The notes: generated from the letters alone by a model not told the origin. DNA of 64,000 nt from Nitrincola lacisaponensis (GCF_000691225.1 NZ_JMSZ01000021.1:195764-259763), one strand, 5' to 3'; shown: positions 44,437-56,452, counted from the first letter of the stretch. Translations and numbers: made by a program.

Positions 44437-45372
44437 ATGTCACACACGCTGGCTTTTGTATTTCCGGGGCAAGGCTCCCAACAGGTGGGTATGCTGTCTG
44501 AACTGGCAGCGGCCCATCCTGTAATAGAAGAGACATTTGCTGAAGCCTCGGCTGCCCTGGGGTATGATCTCTGGGATCTGGTTCAGTCCGGCCCGGAAGA
44601 GCAGTTAAATGCCACGGAAGTCACTCAGCCTGCATTGTTGACGGCCAGTGTCGCCTTATGGCGTTTGTGGGTGCAGCAAGGCGGTGCTACGCCGGGTATC
44701 ATGGCGGGTCATAGTCTGGGTGAGTATTCAGCCCTGGTGTGTGCAGGTGCGCTGTCTTTGGCGGAAGGCGTCAAGCTGGTACGCCTGCGTGGTGAGCTGA
44801 TGCAGCAGGCTGTTCCTGCGGGTAGTGGTGCAATGGCAGCCATTCTGGGGCTGGATGATGCCGGTGTCCGTGCTGCGTGTGAATCTGCTGCCGAGGGTCA
44901 GGTAGTCGCGCCGGTTAATTTCAATTGCCCTGGGCAGGTTGTTATCGCCGGTGAAAAAGCCGCTGTAGAGCGTGCGATGGAAGCCTGTAAAGCAGCGGGT
45001 GCCAAGCGTGCGATTCCCCTGGCTGTCAGCGTACCGTCGCATTGTCGCCTGATGGAGCCGATTGCCGGTGCCATGGCAGATGCGCTTGCGGGTGTTGAGC
45101 TGGTGCTGCCTGCCATTCCGGTAGTGCAAAATGTGGCAGCGAGCGCGCCTGATTCCGTAGAGGTGTTGCGTCAGAACCTGGTGGCTCAGCTCTACAGCCC
45201 AGTGCTCTGGACCGACTCTGTGAGCGCGATGGCGGCTCAGGGTGCGGCTGTCATGGTTGAGTGCGGCCCCGGTAAAGTGTTGTGTGGTTTGAATAAAAAA
45301 GTCGATAAGTCGCTTGAGGTCGTGTCACTGACGGATGCAGCGAGCTTCGAAAAAGCCTTGGGGCTAATTTAA
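44437..45372 (+). CDS. fabD: Malonyl-CoA:ACP transacylase
   Basis: A 311-residue cytosolic enzyme that loads malonate on ACP. GQGSQQVGM is near the start, the catalytic Ser is in AGHSLGEYSALVCAG (about residue 92), the His is in SVPSHCRLM, and the C-terminus has ECGPGKVLCGLNKK. GAGGAT precedes the ATG. It is followed by fabG after 24 bp. Confidence 0.97.
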   Translation: MSHTLAFVFPGQGSQQVGMLSELAAAHPVIEETFAEASAALGYDLWDLVQSGPEEQLNATEVTQPALLTASVALWRLWVQQGGATPGIMAGHSLGEYSALVCAGALSLAEGVKLVRLRGELMQQAVPAGSGAMAAILGLDDAGVRAACESAAEGQVVAPVNFNCPGQVVIAGEKAAVERAMEACKAAGAKRAIPLAVSVPSHCRLMEPIAGAMADALAGVELVLPAIPVVQNVAASAPDSVEVLRQNLVAQLYSPVLWTDSVSAMAAQGAAVMVECGPGKVLCGLNKKVDKSLEVVSLTDAASFEKALGLI

Positions 45373-45396
45373 TCATAGCTGGATTCAGGGAGTCTT

Positions 45397-46140
45397 ATGA
45401 GTATAGAAGGTAAAGTGGCGCTGGTGACTGGCGCAACCCGTGGTATCGGCAAGGCAATTGCCGAGAATCTGGCCGCGCAGGGTGCGGTAGTTATCGGTAC
45501 AGCCACCAGTGAAAAGGGTGCTGAAGCCATCAGTGATTATCTGCGCGAAGCTGCTAATGCTGGTTGTGGCATGGTACTGGATGTGGCTGATGCCGCCTCG
45601 GTTGAGACTGTGCTGAAAGCAGTAACCGAGCGCTTTGGTGCGGTTGAAATTCTGGTTAATAATGCCGGTATCACTCGTGACAATATTATGATGCGCATGA
45701 AGGATGACGAGTGGGATGCGGTGATTAACACCAATCTCACGGCTAACTTCCGTCTTGCCAAAGGCTGTCTTCGTGGCATGACTAAAGCCCGCTGGGGGCG
45801 TATCATCAGCATCAGCTCTGTCGTCGGGTCGATGGGGAATGCCGGGCAGGCAAACTATGCGGCAGCCAAAGCCGGCCTGGAAGGTTTTTCGCGGGCGCTG
45901 GCACGTGAAATTGCCAGTCGCAATATCACCGTGAACTGTGTTGCTCCCGGTTTTATCGATACCGATATGACATCAGGCCTGGCGGAAGAGCATAAAACAG
46001 TCCTGCAGGGACAGATTCCGATGGCTCGTCTGGGTCAGCCAGAAGAGATTGCCGCGGTAGTTGGCTTTCTGGCCAGCCAGGGTGGCAGCTATGTAACAGG
46101 CGAGACGATACATGTCAATGGTGGCATGTACATGTCCTGA
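45397..46140 (+). CDS. fabG: 3-oxoacyl-ACP reductase
   Basis: A 247-residue NADPH-dependent short-chain dehydrogenase. The cofactor motif is TGATRGIGKAIAE, NNAGITRDN follows, the catalytic Ser is in ISISSVVGSMGN, and Tyr/Lys are in ANYAAAKAG. It reduces beta-ketoacyl-ACP in fatty-acid elongation. The C-terminal GETIHVNGGMYM is typical of FabG. Confidence 0.97.
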   Translation: MSIEGKVALVTGATRGIGKAIAENLAAQGAVVIGTATSEKGAEAISDYLREAANAGCGMVLDVADAASVETVLKAVTERFGAVEILVNNAGITRDNIMMRMKDDEWDAVINTNLTANFRLAKGCLRGMTKARWGRIISISSVVGSMGNAGQANYAAAKAGLEGFSRALAREIASRNITVNCVAPGFIDTDMTSGLAEEHKTVLQGQIPMARLGQPEEIAAVVGFLASQGGSYVTGETIHVNGGMYMS

Positions 46141-46307
46141 GACAGTAAAAGCGCAACAAAGAATTGTTTTTTGTGCTGATATGTTGATAATTGTCCGTCA
46201 GCAATAAGTAAATCGGTCGACATGCTTGCTAGTGTGTCATTGGTTCTAATAAAATTGCGTCTCGCATCCTGGGATGTGATGGTGTCTATAAGTATATAGG
46301 AAGAGAT

Positions 46308-46541
46308 ATGAGTAATATTGAAGAGCGCGTTAAGAAAATCATCGCTGAGCAACTGGGTGTTAAAGAAGAAGAGGTGGTCAACAGTGCCTCCTTCGTTGAA
46401 GACCTGGGTGCAGACTCGCTCGACACCGTTGAGCTGGTGATGGCACTGGAAGAAGAATTCGAAACTGAGATTCCTGACGAGGAAGCTGAGAAAATCACTA
46501 CCGTTCAGCTGGCAATCGATTACATCAACGCTCACCAGTAA
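46308..46541 (+). CDS. acpP: Acyl carrier protein
   Basis: A 77-residue acidic carrier. The phosphopantetheine Ser is in [20 protein letters not shown] (about residue 37), the near-universal AcpP motif. AGGAAGAG precedes the ATG. A 167-bp gap after fabG likely contains its own promoter, and an unusually long terminator hairpin follows, consistent with high independent expression of acpP. Confidence 0.97.
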   Translation: MSNIEERVKKIIAEQLGVKEEEVVNSASFVEDLGADSLDTVELVMALEEEFETEIPDEEAEKITTVQLAIDYINAHQ

Positions 46542-46565
46542 TCGTCAGTCCCTGAGGTTTTGTTG

Positions 46566-46607
46566 AAAAGCCGCACCTATATAGACCCTATATAGTGCGG
46601 CTTTTCT
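46566..46607 (+). terminator. Long terminator between acpP and fabF
   Basis: AAAAGCCGCA/TGCGGCTTTT form the base stem and two copies of the self-complementary octamer CTATATAG form the upper stem around ACC, with one bulged C. The tail is TTTTC. Confidence 0.85.
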
Positions 46608-46636
46608 GTTGATGGTGTGAATTTCTGGAGGAACAG

Positions 46637-47875
46637 ATGTCTCGCAAAAGAGTGGTTGTGACCGGACTGGGCTTATTGACTCCGGTCGGTAACACTGTAA
46701 AGGATGCGTGGGACAGTATTCTGGCCGGTAAAAGCGGCGCTCAGCTGATTGAGCACTTTGATGCATCTGCCTTTGCAACCCGGTTTGCAGCCCCGATCAA
46801 AAATTTTGATCTTGAGCCATATATGAACCCCAAGGATGGGCGCAAGATGGACCTGTTCATCCAGTATGGTATGGTTGCGGCGATTCAGGCGATTGAAGAT
46901 GCCGGTCTTGAAGTCACTGCGGAGAATGCTCCGCGAATTGGGTGTGCAATAGGTTCAGGCATTGGTGGCTTGCCAATGATTGAACGCACTCACGATGTGC
47001 TGAATGCTTCCGGTCCTCGTAAGGTCTCTCCTTTCTTTGTCCCGGGCAGTATCATCAACATGATTGCCGGGAATCTGGCGATCAGGTATGGATTTCGTGG
47101 CCCCAATATAGCCATCACGACTGCCTGTACCACAGGTACGCACAACATTGGCCATGCGATGCGGATGATCCAGTACGGTGATGCCGATATCATGATTGCC
47201 GGTGGTGCTGAAATGGCGACGACTCCGCTGGGTATTGCGGGCTTCTCCGCAGCACGGGCCCTGTCCACGCGTAATGACGATCCTCAGGCAGCGAGTCGTC
47301 CCTGGGATCGTGATCGTGATGGCTTTGTGCTGGGTGAAGGCGCTGGCATTCTTGTGCTGGAGTCTTATGAAAGTGCCAAAGCACGTGGTGCGCGCATCTA
47401 TTGCGAACTGGCAGGCTTTGGCATGAGTGATGATGCCTTCCACATGACTGCGCCACCGGAAGATGGTGCCGGGGCAGCCCTGTCGATGAGCAATGCCATG
47501 CGTGATGCAGAAATGAACCCTGAAGAGGTTCACTACATCAATGCACATGGTACATCGACACCAGCGGGGGATATTGCTGAATCCAATGCGGCCAAGTCAG
47601 TGTTGGGTGCGGCGTCTGAACAGGTGCGAATGAGTTCTACCAAATCGATGATTGGTCATCTGCTTGGTGCAGCAGGAGCGGTTGAGGCAGCCTTTTGTGT
47701 GCTGGCGATCCGTGATCAGGTGGCACCACCTACGATCAATCTTGATAACCCCTCTGAAGGGTGTGATCTCAATTATGTAGCACATCAGGCTCAGCCTTGT
47801 CTGATCCGTGGTGCCATGTCCAATTCATTTGGGTTTGGTGGTACCAACGGTACCTTGGTATTCAGACAAATCTGA
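46637..47875 (+). CDS. fabF: 3-oxoacyl-ACP synthase II
   Basis: A 412-residue condensing enzyme for chain elongation. [14 protein letters not shown] at the N-terminus, the catalytic Cys in [15 protein letters not shown] (about residue 163), and the His residues in [12 protein letters not shown] and [13 protein letters not shown] are all seen. GGAGG lies 6 nt before the ATG. It is the only ketoacyl-ACP synthase in the cluster. Confidence 0.97.
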   Translation: MSRKRVVVTGLGLLTPVGNTVKDAWDSILAGKSGAQLIEHFDASAFATRFAAPIKNFDLEPYMNPKDGRKMDLFIQYGMVAAIQAIEDAGLEVTAENAPRIGCAIGSGIGGLPMIERTHDVLNASGPRKVSPFFVPGSIINMIAGNLAIRYGFRGPNIAITTACTTGTHNIGHAMRMIQYGDADIMIAGGAEMATTPLGIAGFSAARALSTRNDDPQAASRPWDRDRDGFVLGEGAGILVLESYESAKARGARIYCELAGFGMSDDAFHMTAPPEDGAGAALSMSNAMRDAEMNPEEVHYINAHGTSTPAGDIAESNAAKSVLGAASEQVRMSSTKSMIGHLLGAAGAVEAAFCVLAIRDQVAPPTINLDNPSEGCDLNYVAHQAQPCLIRGAMSNSFGFGGTNGTLVFRQI

Positions 47876-47928
47876 TTGAGACCTTCCAGACAGGCACAAG
47901 GATGTGCTTTCTCAGCCAGGAGGTGGTG

Positions 47929-47955
47929 ATGCGGATTTATTCCGAATGGTCATGA
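47929..47955 (+). CDS. Possible 8-codon leader ORF coupled to pabC
   Basis: The best ribosome site ahead of pabC, AGGAGG at 47918-47923, is placed 5 nt before an ATG in another frame that encodes MRIYSEWS and stops at TGA 47953-47955. That TGA overlaps the pabC ATG (47952) as ATGA. No in-frame pabC start fits this ribosome site. Translation of the leader could deliver ribosomes to pabC. Too short to judge by composition. Confidence 0.45.
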   Translation: MRIYSEWS

Positions 47956-48772
47956 CAATACAGCAATGGGTAAATGGTAAAGCTGTCTCTGAACTGAGTC
48001 TTCAGGATCGGGGGCTCAGCTATGGCCATGGTGTTTTTGAAACCCTGCGTATTGCCGGGGGCAAGCTGTTGCTTTGGCCCGAACACCTAGAGCGTTTGCT
48101 GGCTGGCTGTCAGCGTCTTTCCATTCCAACTCAGTGGTTAGCTGAGCAGTTGCAGCAGGAGATGGCTGCACTTCCTTCCGTCGAAGACGGAGTGTTAAAG
48201 ATCATCGTCACAGCGGGTGAAGGCGGGCGGGGATACCGGCTTCCTGTACAGCCCTCGCCGACACGTATCCTGCAACTGATGCCCGTGCCTGTTTATCCTG
48301 ACCTGCCAGCTGAACACGGCATTGAAGCACGCTGGTGCCAGATCAGGTTGGCTTGCGCACCTGCGCTGGCTGGTATCAAGCATCTGAACCGACTGGAGCA
48401 GGTGCTGGCCAGAGCCGAGTGGGCCGATGAGCACATTCGTGAAGGCATTCTGTGTGGTCAGGATGGCTACCTGGCAGAGGGCACCATGAGTAACCTGTTT
48501 CTGGTGTATGATGGCGTATTAATAACCCCGGACCTGCACGACTATGGTGTGGCTGGCATTATGCGCCAGCACCTGATGGCGTTAGCTGGTTCAGCCGGTA
48601 TCAGCGTCGAGGTGAAAAAGCTTCAGCCGAAGGATTTGCTGGGTGCTGATGAGGTATTTTTTTGTAACAGTCTGATCGGTATCTGGCCGTTGCGTTTGCT
48701 GGAACAGCAGGTGTTTATACCCGGGCCGGTGACCCGAAGACTGCAAGCTTTGCTGACAGAGAGCTACTGTGC

Positions 48773-48779
<7 letters not shown>
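47952..48779 (+). CDS. pabC: Aminodeoxychorismate lyase
   Basis: A 275-residue PLP enzyme (fold type IV) that releases pyruvate from 4-amino-4-deoxychorismate to form p-aminobenzoate for folate. N-terminal features are LSLQDRGLSYGHGVFETLR, the PLP Lys in LAGIKHLNRLEQVLAR, and EGTMSNLFLVYDGVLITPDL later. I chose ATG 47952 (MTIQQWVNG), matching family N-termini; in-frame codons further upstream are unsupported. The stop overlaps the mltG start by 7 bp. Confidence 0.94.
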
Positions 48780-51440
<2,661 letters not shown>

Positions 51441-51457
51441 CCTGAAGGAATATACAC

Positions 51458-51808
51458 ATGTCGATTGTGCCCAGAATCAGTCACGGTATCCTGTCCTTAT
51501 CGATAGAAAATAAAGAGGATCTGTATAAATCCTTTATGCCGTTTGTGACCTATGGTGGGCTGTTTATACCAACCTCACGCTCTTATCAGCTGGGTGAGGA
51601 GGTCTTCATGCTGTTGAATATCATGGATGAACAGGAAAAAATTCCGGTAACCGGCAAGGTCATCTGGGTAACACCCAAAGCAGCGCAGGGCGGGCGCGTG
51701 CCGGGTATCGGCATTCAACTGACCGCCGATGATGCACCGCTGGTGCGCAAAATTGAAAACTACCTCGCCGGTGCACTGAACAGCTCCCGACGTACCTACA
51801 CCATCTGA
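51458..51808 (+). CDS. pilZ: PilZ-domain protein
   Basis: A 116-residue stand-alone PilZ domain. It has GILSLSIENKEDLYKSFMPF, GGLFIPTSRSYQLGEEVFMLL and KVIWVTPKAAQGGRVPGIGIQL. The canonical c-di-GMP RXXXR motif is not apparent at the N-terminus, matching the original PilZ of type IV pilus biogenesis, which does not bind c-di-GMP. Its place between holB and tatD is as in Pseudomonas. Confidence 0.9.
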   Translation: MSIVPRISHGILSLSIENKEDLYKSFMPFVTYGGLFIPTSRSYQLGEEVFMLLNIMDEQEKIPVTGKVIWVTPKAAQGGRVPGIGIQLTADDAPLVRKIENYLAGALNSSRRTYTI

Positions 51809-51834
51809 TTTCAAGCAGGAATACTGACCGCTTT

Positions 51835-52608
51835 ATGTACATTGACTCGCACTGCCATCTCGACCGCATCAATCTGGAAAAGCTGGGTACCTCTTTGCCT
51901 GAGCTTATCGACCATGCCCGATCACGTGATGTTCACAAAATGCTGTGTGTGTCGATTGACCTGGACCAGTTTGAAGAGATGGAGCGTGTAACACAGGGGT
52001 TTGACGGCGTCTTTCTGTCGGCCGGTGTACACCCGCTGCATGTCGATGAACAGCCATACAATGAAGCCCGGTTACGCCAGGCGGCAGCTCGCGAGCGTGT
52101 AATCGCGATTGGTGAAACAGGGCTGGATTACTATTACTCCCGTGACCATATTGATGCCCAGCATGAGAGTTTTGCCGGTCACCTGCGTCTGGCTGGCGAG
52201 CTGGGCCTGCCGGTGATCGTGCATACCCGTGACGCACGAGAGGATACCTTGCAGCTGATTGATCAGCATGGCAATCCGCAAACGGCAGGTGTACTGCACT
52301 GTTTTACCGAGTCGCTGGAGATGGCGATGGCTGCACTTGAACTGAACTATATGATTTCCTTCTCGGGAATCATTACTTTCAAAAATGCAGAAGCCTTGCG
52401 CGACGTGGTGAAGGCTGTGCCATTGGAGCGCCTGTTAATCGAAACCGACGCGCCATATCTGGCACCGGTGCCTTATCGCGGAAAACAGAACCAGCCCGCC
52501 TATGTTGTCGAGGTGGCGCAGTGTGTTGCCGATCTAAAAGGTGTTTCCAAAGAAGCGGTGGCTGAAATCACGCGTGAAAACTTTCATCGCCTGTTCAGTA
52601 AGGCCTGA
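51835..52608 (+). CDS. TatD family metal-dependent deoxyribonuclease
   Basis: A 257-residue TIM-barrel hydrolase (YcfH/TatD). Metal ligands are in IDSHCHLDR at the N-terminus, GETGLDYYYSRDH (about residue 91), VIVHTRDA, LHCFTES, and IETDAPYLAPVPYRGKQNQP. It acts as a 3'-5' DNase or related hydrolase. It ends the plsX-to-tatD block. Confidence 0.94.
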   Translation: MYIDSHCHLDRINLEKLGTSLPELIDHARSRDVHKMLCVSIDLDQFEEMERVTQGFDGVFLSAGVHPLHVDEQPYNEARLRQAAARERVIAIGETGLDYYYSRDHIDAQHESFAGHLRLAGELGLPVIVHTRDAREDTLQLIDQHGNPQTAGVLHCFTESLEMAMAALELNYMISFSGIITFKNAEALRDVVKAVPLERLLIETDAPYLAPVPYRGKQNQPAYVVEVAQCVADLKGVSKEAVAEITRENFHRLFSKA

Positions 52609-52653
52609 CCCGTCTCCTGTATTAATCAGAAGACAGGTCTGTGCAGGATCGAA

Positions 52654-53217
52654 TCAATAACCGAGATCATCATCCGTTGCGGGAGTGATACTGAGCAGCA
52701 TTTTGGTCAGGTCGAGCAGGATGATCAGAATGTTATTGTGATAGCAAACACCCTGGACGAAGCGCTTGGTTGACTCGTCGCCGCTGAGATTGGGCGCACG
52801 ATCTACCCGGTTAGCTGGCAGGTTGATCACTTCATCAACGCTGTCGACCACCAGACCGATAACTTCTTTGTCATTCAGCTCTACAATGATGATGCGAGTG
52901 TCGTCATCATAAGGAACATCAGCCATATGGAACAGGCGGCGAGTGTCTATGACGGTGACCACATTACCACGTACGTTGATAATGCCCAGTACGGAAAAAT
53001 CCGCACCCGGAACAGGTGTAATCTCGACATAGCGCAGCACTTCCTTCACCTGCATCACATCGATACCATAGAGTTCCTGATTGACGCGGAAAGTCGCCCA
53101 CTGGTGGTACACCACTTCTTCTTCCTTGGCGCGACGGGCATTTTCTTCCTGCTTCTTTTTGTTATCGGAAATTTTTTCCCGCATTTTCAGTTGCTCTGCA
53201 GCGGCCTCTAAACTCAT
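52654..53217 (-). CDS. cheW: CheW-domain chemotaxis coupling protein
   Basis: A 187-residue protein. An N-terminal Lys/Glu-rich helical extension (about residues 1-33) leads to a CheW domain: YGIDVMQVKEVLRYVEITPVPGAD (VMQVKEVLRYVEITPVPG), ILGIINVRGNVVTVIDTRRLF and LVVDSVDEVINLP. It links receptors to the CheA kinase. ATG 53217 follows AAGGAA. No other chemotaxis gene is near. Confidence 0.92.
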   Translation of the reverse strand: MSLEAAAEQLKMREKISDNKKKQEENARRAKEEEVVYHQWATFRVNQELYGIDVMQVKEVLRYVEITPVPGADFSVLGIINVRGNVVTVIDTRRLFHMADVPYDDDTRIIIVELNDKEVIGLVVDSVDEVINLPANRVDRAPNLSGDESTKRFVQGVCYHNNILIILLDLTKMLLSITPATDDDLGY

Positions 53218-53332
53218 GATCAAGGTTCCTTTCTGCTTACTGTGAAGAACGTGTATTTAAATTCAGATGTGTTTGATTATAGCGGTAATAGTTGAGTGTA
53301 GCCATGGAATTGTCAGGTGAATAGCGCCACTT

Positions 53333-53656
53333 TCAAAGACAATTGTCCGGCTTTGGCAGTCCGGCAATACAGGCAGCCAGTTTGGCAGGGCTGCCGGGAA
53401 ACAGTTGCATCAGGTAGATGCTGCGGCCTTTTTCTGCACCCAGCTGTAAACTGACCGCCTTGCACAGTGGTCGCATGGCCGGGGAATGCTGATATTGCTG
53501 ATAGAAATCGCGGAGCAGCCATAGAACTTCCCAGTGAGCAGGCGTGAGCTGGATGCCTTTATCCTGTGCCAGTTGTTCCGCCAAAGGCTCTGACCAGTCT
53601 TCCAGACGGAACAGATAGCCTTCATCATCCAGCAGGGTGCGATAGTCCTGTGTCAT
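53333..53656 (-). CDS. tusE: Sulfur-relay protein TusE (DsrC family)
   Basis: A 107-residue last carrier of the Tus relay that passes persulfide sulfur to MnmA for 2-thiouridine in tRNA. It has the DEGYLF start region, TPAHWEVLWLLRDFYQ and the C-terminal GLPKPDNCL with the conserved penultimate Cys. It starts directly at the tusB stop and ends the leftward tusDCBE operon. Confidence 0.94.
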   Translation of the reverse strand: MTQDYRTLLDDEGYLFRLEDWSEPLAEQLAQDKGIQLTPAHWEVLWLLRDFYQQYQHSPAMRPLCKAVSLQLGAEKGRSIYLMQLFPGSPAKLAACIAGLPKPDNCL

Positions 53657-53944
53657 TTAAAACCAGCTCACAACACGGTTACAGTGGAGCGTCAGATTGA
53701 CGAACTCCGGATCACTGATAATGGAAATATCCGTAGCGTTTGTTAACCCGCGTGCCTGAAGATCGACCGCCAGCGCATGGATTGGCACCCCGGATGGCAG
53801 CTTGTGACGATGTGCAGGCAGGGTGAAATACACCGCATCTTCGATCAGCAGCAGCTCATCACCTTCACTGAGTGCCATCAGGCAGTGTGAAAGCGTATCT
53901 GTATCCGAGGGCGGCGTGTTGAGTGTGTGTAAGGATCGGCTCAT
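53657..53944 (-). CDS. tusB: Sulfur-relay protein TusB
   Basis: A 95-residue TusB, part of the TusBCD hexamer. LHTLNTPPSDTDTLSHCLMALSEGDELLLIEDAVYF is the family N-terminus (LHTLNTPPSD, then LSEGDELLLIEDAV). ATG 53944 (MSRSLHTL) fits family length; ATG 53959 is also in frame. It abuts tusE with no gap. Confidence 0.92.
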   Translation of the reverse strand: MSRSLHTLNTPPSDTDTLSHCLMALSEGDELLLIEDAVYFTLPAHRHKLPSGVPIHALAVDLQARGLTNATDISIISDPEFVNLTLHCNRVVSWF

Positions 53945-53962
53945 GAGGGCACCTGTCATCTG

Positions 53963-54322
53963 TCAGAGTGGCAAGACAACGTCTTGTTCGCGGATCAGTT
54001 GCTGTAACGCATCAGGTTCCAGTGCCTGGGGCTTGAGCAATAGTGTTTCGGCGCTCAGGCCATGAAAGCGCAGGGCCTCAGCGTCGACGTATATGGATTC
54101 AATATCATAAAGTGCCAGTGAGGACTGAATGGCATTCAGGTTTTTCTGTCGAATAGCGGTCGGGTTTTGCTCCGGCAAGAGCTGCAAAATCGCATCTCCC
54201 ATCAACAGCAGGCTGACGGATTGCTCAAATACCGAGCAGGTGAGAGCGATATCCAGCAGATCACGCGCGGCAGAGCTGCCATAAGGCGGACGGCTGCAGA
54301 TCAGCAGAAAACGCTTGTTCAT
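53963..54322 (-). CDS. tusC: Sulfur-relay protein TusC
   Basis: A 119-residue TusC. It has the DsrE/F-like fold with RPPYGSSAARDLLDIALTCSVFEQ (PPYGSSAARDLLDIAL) and AILQLLPEQNP, followed by YDIESIYVDAEAL. It overlaps tusD by 4 bp. Confidence 0.93.
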   Translation of the reverse strand: MNKRFLLICSRPPYGSSAARDLLDIALTCSVFEQSVSLLLMGDAILQLLPEQNPTAIRQKNLNAIQSSLALYDIESIYVDAEALRFHGLSAETLLLKPQALEPDALQQLIREQDVVLPL

Positions 54323-54717
54323 CCCCGACCTCCAAAGGTAATTACCCGGTCTGACAGCATGGCCGCTTCGACCAGTTGGCCAAGTCCTGACAGCTCAAAA
54401 CCCGGTGCCAGATTATGCTGATTCTTGTCATAGCGGCGAGCCTCATTGGCATCCAGGACACCGCGACGGATCGCAGCCGCAATGCACACTACCAGATCCA
54501 ACGGGTATTCTTTCGCCAGTGCCTGCCAATCCTCAGGAATATTGGACTCGTCTGCGGGTGAGCTGACCAGCGTATTGCCGTTCAGAACACCATCCCGGTA
54601 GAAGAATACCCGGTGCAGGGTGTGGCCCGCTTCCAGAACGGCTCGCGCAAAGCGCAAAGCGGTTTCCGGCGCCTGATGCTGTACCGGAGACGCATGAACC
54701 ACCAGTGTAAAAATCAT
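54319..54717 (-). CDS. tusD: Sulfurtransferase TusD
   Basis: A 132-residue TusD, the Cys-bearing subunit that accepts sulfur from TusA. HTLHRVFFYRDGVLNGN and the active-site region DLVVCIAAAIRRGVLD with the conserved Cys are seen, plus SGLGQLVEA. ATG 54717 (MIFTLVV) is chosen, with GGCGAGG upstream. It leads tusDCBE. Confidence 0.94.
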   Translation of the reverse strand: MIFTLVVHASPVQHQAPETALRFARAVLEAGHTLHRVFFYRDGVLNGNTLVSSPADESNIPEDWQALAKEYPLDLVVCIAAAIRRGVLDANEARRYDKNQHNLAPGFELSGLGQLVEAAMLSDRVITFGGRG

Positions 54718-54735
54718 CAGATCACCTCGCCAGAT

Positions 54736-54776
54736 AATAAAAAACCCCGCCATCTTAACAAAGAAGGCGGGGTTTT
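54736..54776 (-). terminator. Terminator after yccA
   Basis: AAAACCCCGCC and GGCGGGGTTTT form an 11-bp stem; the A-run at 54734-54744 gives the U-tail on minus-strand RNA. It separates yccA from tusD. Confidence 0.88.
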
Positions 54777-54791
54777 CTGAAGTGTTGCGGA

Positions 54792-55472
54792 TCAGTCGCT
54801 GCTGAGCACACCAACCAGGTGCAGCAGATGTACGAACATGTTGTAGATGCTCAGGTACAGACCGACGGTTGCCATGATGTAGTTCTGGTAGTGACCGTTG
54901 ACGATGTTGCTGGTGTCATACAGGATGAAGCCAGCCATCAGCAGAACCACCAGAGACGAGAATGCCAGATGCAGGGCAGGGATGTACACACCGAAGAATG
55001 GCAGTGCAATCAGTGCCACCATGGCAATCAGCATCACGATGGCACCTGTTGCCAGGAAGCCGCCCATGAAGCTGAAGTCACGCTTGCTGCTCATGACATA
55101 GGCAGACAGGCCGACAAACGTCAGCGCAGTCATGCCCAGTGCGGTCATGACGATCTGACCGCCACCTGCCATTGCCAGGTAGTGGTTCAGCAATGGGCCC
55201 AGGCCAAAGCCGAGCAAACCAGTGAAGGCAAATACCAGTGGTAATGCTGCAGCCGAGTTCTGTTTGCGATTCAGCACAAAAAGCAGACCGAAGCTGACCA
55301 GCACACTGCCGATGTAGAACAGGAAGGGCGGGTTGATGATCATGGAAATCACCGCCGTAACGGCGCTGAAGCCCAACGTCATTGCCAGCAACATATAAGT
55401 GTTGCGGATCATTTTGTTGGTCTGGATGACCGACACCTCGGTGCGGTGATCCAATGCATGTACTTTATCCAT
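54792..55472 (-). CDS. yccA: Bax inhibitor-1/YccA family membrane protein
   Basis: A 226-residue inner-membrane protein with seven helices, substrate and modulator of the FtsH protease. KMIRNTYMLLAMTLGFSAVTA starts the helical part (RNTYMLLAMTLGFSAVTA), and the end has YDTSNIVNGHYQNYIMATVGLYLSIYNMFV (YDTSNIVNG), the BI-1 signature. ATG 55472 (MDKVHALD) fits family N-termini. Confidence 0.94.
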   Translation of the reverse strand: MDKVHALDHRTEVSVIQTNKMIRNTYMLLAMTLGFSAVTAVISMIINPPFLFYIGSVLVSFGLLFVLNRKQNSAAALPLVFAFTGLLGFGLGPLLNHYLAMAGGGQIVMTALGMTALTFVGLSAYVMSSKRDFSFMGGFLATGAIVMLIAMVALIALPFFGVYIPALHLAFSSLVVLLMAGFILYDTSNIVNGHYQNYIMATVGLYLSIYNMFVHLLHLVGVLSSD

Positions 55473-55607
55473 AGCAGTCCTCGTTATGATCAAATCTGGA
55501 ACAGGCCTAATAATCAGGGTAAATTACCCTGAATTCAAGTTTTTGACCGGAATCCGTGTGAATAATTCCCCTCAGGGGTTCCTGTCACTGTTATCGATCG
55601 AGATTCT

Positions 55608-56381
55608 GTGAATACCTTACCTGAACCTGACATTCTGTATCAGGATGATGTCCTGATGATTTTGCATAAACCCGCAGGCTTGCTGGTTCATCCCAGCTGG
55701 ATTGCACCGGCACGTACACCGAATCTGGTCGGCTGGCTCAAGCAGCAGTTTCCTGCGGATACTTTTCATACGCTGCATCGCCTGGATCGGGCCACCTCAG
55801 GCGTTATTGCTTTTGTACGCAATGACAAACAGGCGGCGCAAACCATGCATCAGCAGTTTATTGATCGACGGGTGCACAAAACCTATCTCTGTGTGGTGCG
55901 TGGCTGGACCGACCCGGAGGGGAGTATTGATTATCCGCTGACGCAGGAGAAGGACCATTTTGCTGAACCCTTTGCCAGTGACAGCAAGCCGCCACAAGAG
56001 GCGGTAACTCATTATCGTACCCTGGGGCATGTCGAGTTACCCATCCCGGTCGGGCGCTATCCCGTAGCACGCTATTCACTGGTTGAAGTGAAGCCTGAAA
56101 CGGGCCGTAAGCATCAGATACGCCGTCACATGAAGCATCTTTTGCATCCATTGGTGGGTGATACCAAACACGGTGAAGGGCGACACAATCGTCTGTTCAG
56201 GGAACATTTTGATCTGCATCGTCTGCTGCTGATGGCAACCGAACTGCGTTTCGAACATCCGTACGAGCTGAAGCAGGTCAAAGTCAGTGCGCCACCGGAT
56301 GACGAGGTGATGGCGCTCTTTGCCCGTCTGGGATGGCCGGATATTGAACAACTGCGTGAAAACCCCGATTTGCGCTGCTGA
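55608..56381 (+). CDS. truC: tRNA pseudouridine(65) synthase
   Basis: A 257-residue RsuA/RluA-family synthase for tRNA position 65. The catalytic Asp is in HTLHRLDRATSGVIAF (HRLDRATSG, about residue 54). The N-terminus is DILYQDDVLMILHKPAGLLVHPS, and GRKHQIRRHMKHLLHPLVGDTKHG (RRHMKHLLHPLVGD) is typical of TruC. It begins at GTG. Confidence 0.93.
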   Translation: MNTLPEPDILYQDDVLMILHKPAGLLVHPSWIAPARTPNLVGWLKQQFPADTFHTLHRLDRATSGVIAFVRNDKQAAQTMHQQFIDRRVHKTYLCVVRGWTDPEGSIDYPLTQEKDHFAEPFASDSKPPQEAVTHYRTLGHVELPIPVGRYPVARYSLVEVKPETGRKHQIRRHMKHLLHPLVGDTKHGEGRHNRLFREHFDLHRLLLMATELRFEHPYELKQVKVSAPPDDEVMALFARLGWPDIEQLRENPDLRC

Positions 56382-56452
56382 ATCGATTGCGAATTCCCGC
56401 CTGCGTGGTAGCATGACTGGTACAACTATTTAATAAACGATTTGCATACAAC

